Shown in pieces: positions 25,837 to 34,371 of a stretch of 64,000 bases of DNA. The notes beneath the pieces are model-generated. The model had not been told where the DNA came from. It searched no databases and saw only the letters and a program-made list of their open reading frames with translations. Location of the stretch: NCBI GenBank assembly GCA_019136515.1, contig JAGVUB010000158.1, positions 36,716 to 100,715 on the forward strand. Direction: 5' to 3'. Each line of letters begins with the position of its first letter. Positions within the stretch are counted from its first letter, which is position 1. Source of the stretch: Verrucomicrobiota bacterium. GTDB taxonomy: Bacteria; Verrucomicrobiota; Verrucomicrobiia; Opitutales; Opitutaceae. A program made the translations under genes and the position numbers.

Positions 25837-26378
25837 GCGGCCCGCCGCAACCTCCGCCGCGGCCGATCAGTCGCGCGTCGGGTCGGCGCGTGACGAGCGC
25901 CAGAAAGCCGAGAAGTCCGGAAGCGGCGAACGGCTCGATCGTCCCACCGACGGTTCGGCTCTCGCCCCTCGTCCGCATCGCCTCCACCTCAGCATTCGCT
26001 GCCGTACGGCAGAACGGTTCCACTCCTCCGTTCAGTCCGTCGCGCCGCTGCGCCGTCGCGCGAAATTCTCCGTGGTTTCATTTCCGCCGTCACCCCGTCA
26101 TCCGCGTCTGTATTCCGAGCGCTGGTCACCGTCCACCGCCCACCGGCAACCGGCTACCGCTCCCCACTCGGAGGCGCATCGCGCCGTAGATTCTGCCGAA
26201 CGGCAGAACGCCCACCGGCCACCGCCGGCTTTCCCGCTCAACTCGCCGGCCGCGCAACCGATGCCCGAGTGCGTTTTTCCCCGCAGTTGTGGTTTGTGCG
26301 CCGCTCCGGCCCTACCCATCGTCGGCCCATCACCAACGCGCGTCCGCCGCTCCGGCTGCGGGCGTTCCCCCCTACGAA
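25837..26378. repeat. repeat-rich intergenic region upstream of beta-CASP gene
   Basis: The 542-base gap contains CTGCCGTACGGCAG (25999-26012), a CCACCGCCCACCGGCAACCGG tract split across 26127-26165, and TTCTGCCG-AA-CGGCAGAA (26191-26208). These are the same elements as in the PL11 N-terminus. No gene or clear promoter is visible; the promoter of the beta-CASP gene must lie here. Confidence 0.65.
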
Positions 26379-27737
26379 ATGAAACTTCTCGATCTCAACC
26401 GGCACGGCGGCATCGGCGCCAGCTGCCACCTCGTGCAACTCGGCGACGTCCGCATCATCATCGATTGCGGCCTGCACCCCAAGCTCACCGGGGCCGAGGC
26501 CACGCCCGACCTCTCCCCGCTCGACGGTCTCGAGGTCGACCTGATCATCATCACTCACTGCCACCTCGACCACATCGGCTCCCTGCCGCTGCTGCTCCGC
26601 CGCCAGCTTCGCGCCCCGGTCGTGATGTCCTCCTCCAGCGCACTCCTGCTCGCGCGCATGCTCCACAACTCGGTCAGCGTAATGGAACGCCAGCGCGAGG
26701 AGCAGTCCCGCGGCGACCTCCCGCTCTTCACCCACGAGGAGGTCGACCGCTGCGCCCAACGCTTCCACTCCCTCGCCTTCGGCCAGACGCGCAAGATCAG
26801 CGGCGCCAAGGACGACGTCGAGGTGACCCTCCACCCCGCCGGCCATGTCGCCGGCGCCGCCGGCGTCGAGCTCCGGCACAAGGGCCGCCACATCTTCTTC
26901 TCCGGCGATGTGCTCTTCGAGGGCCAGCGCACCGTCCCCGGCGCCCGGTTCCCCGCCGGCCGCTTCGACACCATCGTGCTCGAGACCACCCACGGCGCCA
27001 CCGAACCCGTCGCCGGCCGCACCCGCGAGTCCGAGATCAACCGCCTGCTCGACACGGTCAACCACACCATCGCCCGCGGCGGGTCCGTGCTCATCCCCGT
27101 CTTCGCCCTCGGCCGTCACCAGGAGTTGCTCACCATCTTCCACGACGCCCGCGAGAACCGCCGCCTCGCCAAGTGCCCGATCTACAGCTCCGGCCTCGGC
27201 ATCGATCTGTGCGACTACTTCGACGACGTCGCACGCAAGACCAGCCACGTCCACTTCAGCCGCTCCGTGCTCAAGGCCCTCAAGGTCCAGCAGACCCCGC
27301 GCAAGCTCATTCCCGGCGTCGACCCGCGCCAGAACGGCATCTATCTGGTGAGCAGTGGCATGGTCGTCGAGCGCACGCCCTCCTACCTCGTCGCGTCCTG
27401 CCTCGCCGGCCACGCGCACAACACCATCGCCTTCGTCGGCTACTGCGATCCGGATACTCCCGGCGGCGCCCTGCTGGCCTCGCACAACGGCGACAAGTTC
27501 CTCTTCGCCGCCCTCGACACCGAGGTGAAGCTCGCCTGCCAGATCGAGCGTTTCAACCTCAGCGCCCACGCCGGCCGCGACGAGCTCATGGACTTCGCCC
27601 TGCGCCGCGACCCGCGCGCCATCGTGCTCAACCACGGCGATCCCGAGGCGCGTGCCTGGTTCGCCGAGGAGTTCGCCCGCTCCGCCCCGCACATCAAGGT
27701 CACCGATCCCACGCCGCTCACCCCCGTGGAGATCTGA
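26379..27737 (+). CDS. beta-CASP metallo-beta-lactamase-fold RNase/exonuclease
   Basis: A 452-residue cytoplasmic metallo-hydrolase of the beta-CASP group (CPSF73/RNase J-like RNA processing enzymes). Zinc motifs: THCHLDHIGSLP (about residues 65-76), LHPAGHVAGAAG with the third His, and SGDVLFEG with the bridging Asp. The beta-CASP insert runs from about 200 to 400 with VLIPVFALGRHQELL, IYLVSSGMVVE and NTIAFVGYCDPDTPGG. The C-terminal LSAHAGRDELMDF and IVLNHGDPEA give the remaining His ligands. The ATG at 26379 starts exactly at MKLLDLNRHGGIGASC; upstream in-frame sequence is repeat. RNA as substrate is likely but unproven. Confidence 0.88.
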   Translation: MKLLDLNRHGGIGASCHLVQLGDVRIIIDCGLHPKLTGAEATPDLSPLDGLEVDLIIITHCHLDHIGSLPLLLRRQLRAPVVMSSSSALLLARMLHNSVSVMERQREEQSRGDLPLFTHEEVDRCAQRFHSLAFGQTRKISGAKDDVEVTLHPAGHVAGAAGVELRHKGRHIFFSGDVLFEGQRTVPGARFPAGRFDTIVLETTHGATEPVAGRTRESEINRLLDTVNHTIARGGSVLIPVFALGRHQELLTIFHDARENRRLAKCPIYSSGLGIDLCDYFDDVARKTSHVHFSRSVLKALKVQQTPRKLIPGVDPRQNGIYLVSSGMVVERTPSYLVASCLAGHAHNTIAFVGYCDPDTPGGALLASHNGDKFLFAALDTEVKLACQIERFNLSAHAGRDELMDFALRRDPRAIVLNHGDPEARAWFAEEFARSAPHIKVTDPTPLTPVEI

Positions 27738-27786
27738 GCCGGCCACCGAGCACGGCTTAGGCCCTCCGCCTCCGCGATTCCCTCCG

Positions 27787-27938
27787 CGCCCGCGATCAGC
27801 GGGCGCCCCCCCGCTTTCCCTGCGGCGATCAGCCGCAGGACACATCCAAGGCTTCGCCCATTGGCGAAGCCCATCAGCGGTTCAAACCCTCTGGAAATGT
27901 CGCGTCGGATAAGGGAGCCGCTCTGCCGTACGGCAGAG
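27787..27938. repeat. intergenic repeat block B, second copy of the hairpin cassette
   Basis: The order matches block A: CGCCCGC/GCGGGCG (27787-27805), CCTGCGGC/GCCGCAGG (27819-27839), GGCTTCGCC/GGCGAAGCC (27850-27871), then CTCTGCCGTACGGCAGAG (27921-27938). The connecting DNA is also nearly identical between hairpins 2 and 3. It follows the beta-CASP gene by 49 bases. From 27939 to 28175 there is a short tandem CGCCCGCCTGCGCC run but no gene. Confidence 0.8.
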
Positions 27939-28175
27939 CACACTCATTCCCCCGGATCGGTTCCGGAAAACCCGGCACCACGCCGCCACACAGACGACCG
28001 CCCCACGATCCCGCATTCGCAAGTTCCGGATTCTCCGCCTCCGCCGTCGCCTCCGCCCCGCCCGCCTGCGCCCCGCCCGCCTGCGCCGAGGTAGTAGTTT
28101 CCCCAATCCAAACCCGCGGCGGATGAAGCATTTCTCGTAACTACCTGTCCGGCCGGTTGCGGCCGGCCATTTTCC

Positions 28176-28206
28176 TTGAACCTTGCGCTTCCACGAAGCG
28201 TAAAAT
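28176..28206 (+). promoter_or_regulatory. candidate sigma-70-type promoter of the pdh genes
   Basis: TTGAAC at 28176-28181 and TAAAAT at 28201-28206 are separated by 19 bases. They sit in a locally AT-richer stretch 16 bases before the GTG start of E1alpha. The spacing is one to two bases longer than ideal and the leader would be very short, so this is a candidate only. Confidence 0.35.
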
Positions 28207-28221
28207 CCCCGCCGAAACACC

Positions 28222-29370
28222 GTGAGCACGCCTACCACTCCCGCTCCCATTCCGCCGCAGTCCGAGGCGGCCGAACACGACCTCCGCTACGCCAAATCCC
28301 CCGTCAACTCCGACCTCGCGCCGGAGGCGAAGGTCAAGCTCTACACCGACATGGTGCGCATCCGGCAGTTCGAGGACCGCAGCCTGCGCGTGTACCAGCA
28401 GGGCCGGATCGGCGGCTTCCTCCACCTCTACAACGGCCAGGAGGCCGTCGCTGTCGGCACCTGCTCGCTGCTCGGCGAGCACGACCACGTCATCACCGCG
28501 TACCGCGACCACGGGCACGCCCTGGCCGTCGGCATGGGCATGGGCGAGCTCATGGCCGAGATGCAGGGCAAGTTCACCGGCTCCTCCAAGGGCAAGGGCG
28601 GCTCCATGCACTTCTTCTCGCCCGAGAAACATTTCTGGGGCGGCCACGGCATCGTCGCCGGCCAGACCCCGCTCGGCCTCGGCATCGCCTACGCGCTCAA
28701 GTACCAGGGCAAGAAAGGCTGCTGCCTGTGCTACCTCGGCGACGGCGCCATCAACCAGGGCGCCTTCCACGAATCCCTCAACCTCGCCGCCCTCTGGGAC
28801 GTCCCCGTCATCTACGTCATCGAGAACAACGGCTACTCCATGGGCACCAGCCAGAAACGCTCCTCCGCCGGCGAGATCCTCGCCCGCCGCGCCTCCGGCT
28901 ACGACCTCGAGTGGGCCGTCATCAACGGCAACTCCCTCTACGAGGTCCGCGCCCGCACCTACGAGGCCATGCAGCGCGCCCGCGAACGCTCCAAGCCCAC
29001 CCTGCTCGAGATGCGCACGTATCGGTACCGTGGTCACTCCGTGGCCGACGCCAACGCCGAGAAGTACCGCACCAAGGCCGAGATCGAGACCTACAAGCGC
29101 GACTTCGACCCCATCAGCCTCTTCCGCGCCGTGCTCGTCCGCGAGGGCCACCTCGACGACGCCAAGATCGACGCCATCAACGCCGCCGTGAAGCAGGAGG
29201 TCGAGGCCGCCGTGCGTTTCGCCGACGAGTCGCCCGTCGCCGCCGTGCCCGAGATCTTCACCGACGTCTACGCCACGATCGACGAGAACGCCGCCGCCCA
29301 GCACGGCACGCACTTCTTCAACAAGGACGCCCACTTCGTCGGCAACCAGCAGGTCGCCGAAGCGAAGTAA
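28222..29370 (+). CDS. pdhA: pyruvate dehydrogenase E1 component, alpha subunit
   Basis: A 382-residue subunit of the thiamine-diphosphate-dependent E1 that decarboxylates pyruvate and acetylates E2. It starts at GTG (28222). The ThDP/Mg motif is G173-D-G175...N202-N203. Also present are RIRQFEDRSLRVYQQGRIGGFLH, the regulatory-loop region YRYRGHSVADANAEKYRTK and GKGGSMHFFSPEKHFWGGHGIV, all typical of PdhA rather than branched-chain E1. An acidic 35-residue N-terminal extension is unusual. First gene of an E1alpha-E1beta-E2 set; no E3 gene is in the window. Confidence 0.95.
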   Translation: MSTPTTPAPIPPQSEAAEHDLRYAKSPVNSDLAPEAKVKLYTDMVRIRQFEDRSLRVYQQGRIGGFLHLYNGQEAVAVGTCSLLGEHDHVITAYRDHGHALAVGMGMGELMAEMQGKFTGSSKGKGGSMHFFSPEKHFWGGHGIVAGQTPLGLGIAYALKYQGKKGCCLCYLGDGAINQGAFHESLNLAALWDVPVIYVIENNGYSMGTSQKRSSAGEILARRASGYDLEWAVINGNSLYEVRARTYEAMQRARERSKPTLLEMRTYRYRGHSVADANAEKYRTKAEIETYKRDFDPISLFRAVLVREGHLDDAKIDAINAAVKQEVEAAVRFADESPVAAVPEIFTDVYATIDENAAAQHGTHFFNKDAHFVGNQQVAEAK

Positions 29371-29535
29371 CAAGTGCCACGTTCCAAGTAACACGGAAGC
29401 AACAGGAGCCCGGAACCGCCGATCCGATCGAGAATCATCCGCCCTCCGATTCCCACCGTACTGCTTTCCACATTTTCCACTCCGGGGTTCCGAATTCCGC
29501 ACTCCGCAATCCGCCTTCCGCAATCTTTCCGGCCC

Positions 29536-30510
29536 ATGCCCCTCATCACCTACCGCCAGGCCCTCAACGACGCGCTCGCCGAGGAAATCGAGCGCGACCC
29601 GAACGTCTTCATCATGGGCGAGGAAGTCGCCCAGTACAACGGCGCCTACAAGGTCACCGAAGGCCTCCACGAGCGTTTCGGCTCCAAGCGCCTCGTCGAC
29701 GCCCCCATCAGCGAGACCGGCTTCCTCGGCCTCGGCGTGGGCGCCGCCATGATGGGCCAGCGCCCGGTCATCGAGATGATGTTCTGGAGTTTCGCCTACG
29801 TCGCCTTCGACCAGATCATCAACAACGCCGCCACCATGCGCTACATGTCCGGCGGCCAGATCAAGGTCCCGCTGGTCATCCGCGGCCCCGCCAACGGCGG
29901 CACCAACGTCGGCTCGACGCACTCCCACACCCCCGAGATGTTCCTCGCCAACCAGCCCGGCCTGAAGGTCGTCTGCCCCGCCACCGCCTACGACGCCAAG
30001 GGCCTCATGAAGGCCGCCATCCGCGACGACGACCCCGTCTGCGTCATGGAAAACACCCTGCTCTACGGCGAGAAGTGGGAAGTGCCCGAAGGCGAAATCC
30101 TCGTCCCGCTCGGCAAGGCCGACCTCAAACGCCCGGGCAAGGACCTCTCCTTCATCGCCCACGGCCGCGCCGTCATCACCTGCCTCAAGGCCGCAGAGAT
30201 CCTCCAGCGCGACCACGGCATCGATGCCGAAGTCCTCGATCTGCGCTCCATCCGCCCGCTCGACGAACAGGCCATCCTCGAGTCCGTCGCCCGCACCCAC
30301 CGCGTCGTGCTCGTCGACGAGAACAAGCCGTTCTGCGGCGTCGGCGCCCAGATCGCCTCGCTCATCGCCGACCAGGCGTTCGACGAACTGGATGCCCCCA
30401 TCAAGCGCGTCTCCTCGCTCGACGCCCCGCAGATCTACGCCAAGCCCCTCGAGGACCTCATGCTCCCCACCGCCGACCGCATCGTCGCCACCGCCCTCAC
30501 GATCTGCTGA
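29536..30510 (+). CDS. pdhB: pyruvate dehydrogenase E1 component, beta subunit
   Basis: A 324-residue transketolase-like subunit that pairs with PdhA to form the alpha2beta2 E1. Conserved stretches: FIMGEEVAQYNGAYKVTEGLHERFG, RLVDAPISETGFLGLGVGAAMMGQRPVIEMMFWSF, the GG(T)NVGSTHSHTPEMFLANQPGLKVVCPATAYDAKGL segment, and the C-terminal LDLRSIRPLDEQAILESVARTHRVVLVDE. It starts 165 bases after pdhA; that gap holds CGCAATCCGCC-type low-complexity DNA with no Shine-Dalgarno sequence. Confidence 0.95.
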   Translation: MPLITYRQALNDALAEEIERDPNVFIMGEEVAQYNGAYKVTEGLHERFGSKRLVDAPISETGFLGLGVGAAMMGQRPVIEMMFWSFAYVAFDQIINNAATMRYMSGGQIKVPLVIRGPANGGTNVGSTHSHTPEMFLANQPGLKVVCPATAYDAKGLMKAAIRDDDPVCVMENTLLYGEKWEVPEGEILVPLGKADLKRPGKDLSFIAHGRAVITCLKAAEILQRDHGIDAEVLDLRSIRPLDEQAILESVARTHRVVLVDENKPFCGVGAQIASLIADQAFDELDAPIKRVSSLDAPQIYAKPLEDLMLPTADRIVATALTIC

Positions 30511-30515
30511 GGTGG

Positions 30516-30540
30516 GGACGGCGCTCCGCGCCGTCCGTTT
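30516..30540 (+). terminator. hairpin after pdhB, possible weak terminator or repeat
   Basis: GGACGGCG (30516-30523) pairs with CGCCGTCC (30529-30536) across a five-base loop, followed by GTTT. It starts 5 bases after the pdhB stop. The T run is too short for a confident intrinsic terminator, and its sequence resembles the other small hairpin repeats here. Confidence 0.35.
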
Positions 30541-30703
30541 CCGCGGCAGACGCCAACCTGCGGACGCCGACGGAGCGGCATCCCTACCGCACCTGCAGAT
30601 TTCTTCCTTCCGTCCTCGCTGATCCACTTCCACCCTCCGGCCTTCGTCTGCGCCGCTTGATTCGCCACTCCGCAATCCGCATTCCCCAATCCGCATTCGT
30701 CTC

Positions 30704-32026
30704 ATGGCTACCATCATCGACATGCCGAAACTGAGCGACACCATGACGGTGGGCACGCTCGTCAAATGGCTCAAGAACGAGGGCGACCCGCTCAGCAGCG
30801 GCATGATGATCGCCGAGATCGAGACCGACAAAGCCACGATGGAGCTCGAGTGCTTCGAGGACGGCACCCTTCTCAAGCAGGTCGCCAAGGTCGGCGACCA
30901 GATCGCCGTCGGCGCCCCCATCTGCGTGATCGGCAAACCCGGCGAGGACCTCTCCGGCCTGAACCTCGCGCCCGCTCCCGCCGCTCCTGCACCTGCTGCG
31001 ACCCCTGCGGTCGCAGCACCCTCCGTAGCCTCGGCGAAGGAGGGCGCGCCCGTCATCCACACCTCCACGCCCTCGCACACGCCGTTCGCCGCCGCCATTG
31101 CCGACGGCCGCGTGAAGGTCTCCCCCCTCGCCCGGAAGGTCGCCGCCGACAAGGGCGTCGACGTCTCCCGTCTCCGCGGCACCGGTCCCGGCGGCCGCAT
31201 CGTCAAGGCCGACGTGCTCGCCGCCGCCGAGGGCAAGGGCAGCTACGTCACCACGGCGGTCACACCCTCCGCAGCCTCGGCGAAGGAGGGCGCCCCCTAC
31301 TCGCCCATCGCCTCCGCCAAGCGTGGCCCCATCGCCGAGCAGAAGGACACCCCGCTCTCCAACATGCGCGCCACCATCGCGCGCCGTCTCCTCGAGGCCA
31401 AGACGCAGATCCCGCACTTCTACCTCGAGATCGAGGCCGACGCCGCCCCGTTGCTCGCCCTTCGCAGCCAGATCAACGAGGCGCTCGAGGGCCGCGGCGT
31501 GAAGCTCTCGGTCAACGACTTCATCCTCAAGGCCAGCGTCGAGGCCCTCCGCCGCGTCCCGGCCGTCAACAGCTCGTGGGAAGGCACGCTCATCCGCCAG
31601 CACGCCGCCGTGCACATGGCCTTCGCCGTCGCCATCGAGGACGGCCTGATCACCCCCGTCATCCGCGACGCCCACGACAAGTCCGTCTTCGATATCTCCG
31701 CCGAGGCCAAGTCGCTCGGCGCGCTCGCCAAGCAGAAGAAGCTCAAGCCCGACCAGTACACCGGCGGCACCTTCTGCGTCTCCAATCTCGGGATGTTCGG
31801 CCTCGACCGTTTCTCCGCGATCATCAACCCGCCCAACGCCGCGATCCTCGCCGTTGGCGGCACGATCAAGAAGCCCGTCGTCGGGCCCAACGACACCATC
31901 GTCGTCGGCCAACGCATGAGCCTCACGCTCTCCTGCGACCACCGCGTGGTCGACGGCGCCCTCGGCGCCCAGTGGCTCGCCGCTCTGAAGGACCTGATCG
32001 AGAAGCCCTCCCTGCTCCTGCTCTGA
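30704..32026 (+). CDS. pdhC: pyruvate dehydrogenase E2, dihydrolipoyl acetyltransferase
   Basis: A 440-residue core enzyme that carries acetyl groups on a lipoyl arm and transfers them to CoA. A single lipoyl domain (1-77) has the lipoylated K43 in EIETDKATME. A peripheral-subunit-binding domain is at about 138-172 (VSPLARKVAADKGVDVSRLRGTGPGGRI). The catalytic domain runs from about 210, with H413 in SCDHRVVDG. Both interdomain linkers are built from repeat DNA: a TGCTGCGACC/GGTCGCAGCA hairpin plus a CCCTCC/GGAGGG unit in linker 1, and a second CCCTCC/GGAGGG unit in linker 2, giving SVASAKEGAP and SAASAKEGAP. Confidence 0.95.
   Translation: MATIIDMPKLSDTMTVGTLVKWLKNEGDPLSSGMMIAEIETDKATMELECFEDGTLLKQVAKVGDQIAVGAPICVIGKPGEDLSGLNLAPAPAAPAPAATPAVAAPSVASAKEGAPVIHTSTPSHTPFAAAIADGRVKVSPLARKVAADKGVDVSRLRGTGPGGRIVKADVLAAAEGKGSYVTTAVTPSAASAKEGAPYSPIASAKRGPIAEQKDTPLSNMRATIARRLLEAKTQIPHFYLEIEADAAPLLALRSQINEALEGRGVKLSVNDFILKASVEALRRVPAVNSSWEGTLIRQHAAVHMAFAVAIEDGLITPVIRDAHDKSVFDISAEAKSLGALAKQKKLKPDQYTGGTFCVSNLGMFGLDRFSAIINPPNAAILAVGGTIKKPVVGPNDTIVVGQRMSLTLSCDHRVVDGALGAQWLAALKDLIEKPSLLLL
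30994..31044. repeat. two adjacent in-frame hairpin units in E2 linker 1
   Basis: A perfect 10-bp stem TGCTGCGACC/GGTCGCAGCA with CCTGC loop (30994-31018) is followed at once by CCCTCC-GTAG-CCTCGGCGAA-GGAGGG (31019-31044). Both are read in frame in the flexible Ala/Pro linker after the lipoyl domain. Confidence 0.75.
31265..31290. repeat. in-frame CCCTCC/GGAGGG unit in E2 linker 2
   Basis: CCCTCC-GCAG-CCTCGGCGAA-GGAGGG differs at one position from the copy at 31019-31044 (GTAG to GCAG). It is in the same reading phase, giving SAASAKEGAP in the linker before the catalytic domain. Confidence 0.75.
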
Positions 32027-32310
32027 GCGAGCGAGGCGCCTTCCACCATCACGCCACGACCGCGCTCGCGCATGCTCGAGCGCAAGCGAACTCGCACCGG
32101 ATATCAACGCGGGATTCCGAATGAAGCGCGTACCGCAAGGGCATGGCCGCGGCCGAGATTCTCGTGCGTGCTGTGATCAGACGCCGCTCCCAGTCGCACG
32201 CCTACTCTTCTGGGCGTAGCAACTCAGCGCTGGTTCAACGCCCCCGCCGCAAATGGGCCCGCCTGCGCCGCAGACTCGTTCTTCAAGAACACTTCTCACA
32301 ACGTCACCAT

Positions 32311-33727
32311 TCAGCCACGATCGGTCACGTCCAACTCGGGCCACTGGGCCAGTTTGCGGTGGAGCGTGCGCCGGCTGATGCCCATCAGCTTCGCGGCCTG
32401 CGTGCGATTGCCGCGGGACTCCATCAACGCCTGCCGCAGCAGCCGTTTCTCGTTCTCCTCGACGGAGAGCGGAGGCGGAGGCGCAACAGGCGCGGCACCG
32501 TTGGCCGCGGTCCCCATGGGCAATAGCGGAGCCGGCGGCACCACAGGCGATCCGACCGCACTGCCAGCGAGGTCCGCCGGCGCAGCGCGCGTGATCGGCG
32601 GGAGCGGCACCTCACCGCGGAACTTCGGCGGCGAAATTGCGCAGTTCGCGGATGTTGCCTGGCCACGCGTAGGCGGTGAGATGCTTGAGCGCACCCGGCT
32701 CGATCGTGAGCGGCGGCGAGTTGTTCTCCTTGCTGAACTCGGCGATGAAATGCTCCAGCAGCACCGGGATGTCGTCGCCGCGCTCGCGCAGCGGCGGCGT
32801 GGTGATCCGCACGACGTTGAGCCGGAAGAACAGGTCCTCGCGGAACGTACCCTGCGCGACCATCTGCTCGAGGTTGCGGTTGGTCGCCGCGACCAGACGT
32901 ACATCGAGCTGCACACCCTTCTGGCTTCCGATGCGCTCGACCGCGCGTGTCTCCAAGAACCGGAGCAGCTTCACCTGCGTCGACGGGCTCACCTCGCCGA
33001 TCTCGTCGAGGAAGATCGTGCCGCCGTCGGCCGCCTCGAAGCGGCCCACCCGCCGCTCGGTCGCGCCCGTGAACGCGCCTTTCTCGTGGCCGAACAGCTC
33101 GCTCTCGAGCAGCGTGGCCGGCAGCGCCGCGCAGTGCACCGCCAGGAACGGCGCCCGCGCCCGCGGGCTGGCCTGGTGGATCGCCTGCGCGATCAGCTCC
33201 TTGCCCGTGCCGGTCTCCCCCTCGATCAGCACCGTCGCGCGCGAGGGCGCCACGAGCTTGACCCGCTCGATCACCTCGTTGAGCCGCGCCGAATGGCCCA
33301 CGATGCCCTCGAAGCTGAACTTCTTGTCGAGCCGCTCGTGGAGCTGCTGCACCTCGACCTCCAGCGTCCGCGACTTGAGCGCGCGCTGGACGAGGATCTC
33401 AAGCTTCTCGAGGTTGACGGGCTTCGTCAGGAAATCGAACGCCCCGCGCTTCATCGCCTCCACCGCGGAGTCGATGTTGCCGTAGGCCGTCATCATGATC
33501 ACCACCGGCTTGCTCGGCAGCGTCAGCGCCTTGTCGATCACCCGCAGGCCCGACTTTCCCGGCATGCGCAGGTCGGTGATGATGACGTCGAACTCGTGGC
33601 TTTCCAGCAGGTTGAACGCCTCGTCGGCGCTGGCCGCCACCGAGACGTCGTAGTTCTCCTCAAACGCCAGCAGCAGCCCCTCGCGGGTATGCTTTTCGTC
33701 GTCCACGATCAGCACCGACGGTATCAT
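32311..33727 (-). pseudogene. NtrC-family sigma-54 response regulator, frameshifted
   Basis: It encodes a receiver domain (phospho-acceptor D52 in VIITDLRMPG), a sigma-54 AAA+ domain with GETGTGKE and the sigma-54-contacting GAFTGA loop, and WPGNIRELRN near its end. It then hits a TGA at 32612. The Fis-type DNA-binding helix (ENEKRLLRQALMESRGNRTQAAKLMGISRRTLHRKL) continues in another frame from about 32640 to 32311, beginning PPKFRGEVPLPP. Relatives have about 30 residues between RELRN and the linker which seem to be missing, so a deletion plus frameshift at about 32615-32645 is likely. The truncated product would lack DNA binding. No partner kinase is adjacent. Confidence 0.75.
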
Positions 33728-33986
33728 GCCGTGATGAACGCCGCCGCGGAAAACCGGGTCAACGGGAAATCCGGCCGCGGCCGGACGCCCCCGCAATAAA
33801 TGCGCTGGAATTTGCAATGCGCGCGTGGCCCGCGACCCGCGGGTTCGCTACCCTCAAATCGCTCCAAGAGGACCGCCGGTTTGGCCCGGAGGCCGTCAGC
33901 AGAACCAATCCCCCCTTTCGCCCATTTGTGGGCCGGTGTTGTGAGTGAACACCGACCCACGTCCACAAACGGTGGATCGCAGAACA

Positions 33987-34026
33987 GCCCCGGTCCTGGG
34001 GTAGCGGGACCGGGGCCTTTGCTTTT
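33987..34026 (+). terminator. Rho-independent terminator of an unannotated plus-strand transcript
   Basis: The stem GCCCCGGTCC (33987-33996) pairs with GGACCGGGGC (34007-34016) across a 10-base loop and is followed by CTTTGCTTTTT. No plus-strand protein gene precedes it for nearly 2 kb, so it may end a small RNA starting within about 200 bases upstream. Confidence 0.65.
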
Positions 34027-34247
34027 TGGCGCCGGCCCCGTCTCCGCTGGCTCCGGACGATGTCGGTGCCGCGCCGACGGTCAACGCCCGGGCCGCCTGC
34101 CAGCATAATCAGAAGGTCCCATGATCGCCGCCACCGGCACGATGCCGGTCGCTAATGGCGTCCGGCGCACCGGGGCCCACCTGCGTGGCGGTTTCCGGAG
34201 GAGACGGTGGGAAGCAAGAAATCAGGAGCGGAGCACGGTCCCTGGGT

Positions 34248-34271
34248 GTAGCGACGCGCGTGAGCGCGTCG
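34248..34271. repeat. single GTAG hairpin CGACGCGC/GCGCGTCG
   Basis: GTAG is followed by the perfect 8-bp stem CGACGCGC/GCGCGTCG with GTGA loop. Its layout matches the GTAG hairpins at 16456-16620, but the stem sequence differs. Confidence 0.6.
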
Positions 34272-34371
34272 ATGCCTTGTCCCCGTCACCGGTAACCGAC
34301 CACAGTCCACTGCCCACCGCCCACAGTCCACCGTCGACCGTCCACCGACCACCGTCCGCCGGCAACGACCT

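Larger units (their letters stand above)
33728..34371. other. repeat-containing intergenic region with possible small RNA
   Basis: The 644-base gap between two minus-strand genes contains a hairpin TGGGCCGGTGTT/AACACCGACCCA (about 33929-33962), an intrinsic terminator pointing right (33987-34026), a GTAG hairpin CGACGCGC/GCGCGTCG (34248-34271) and a degenerate CCACAGTCCACCG tract (34289-34368). No protein gene is supported. Confidence 0.5.

Noticed and set aside
28052..28083. Short tandem CGCCCGCCTGCGCC repeat upstream of pdhA
   Set aside because: Only two units, no CRISPR-like spacer; no CRISPR array exists in the window.
33866..33900. Sequence with GGCCCGGAGGCC and GCAG resembling the SRP RNA domain IV
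   Set aside because: The tetraloop would be CGGA, the conserved CAGG/AGCAG internal loop is not met, and helix pairing outside is weak.
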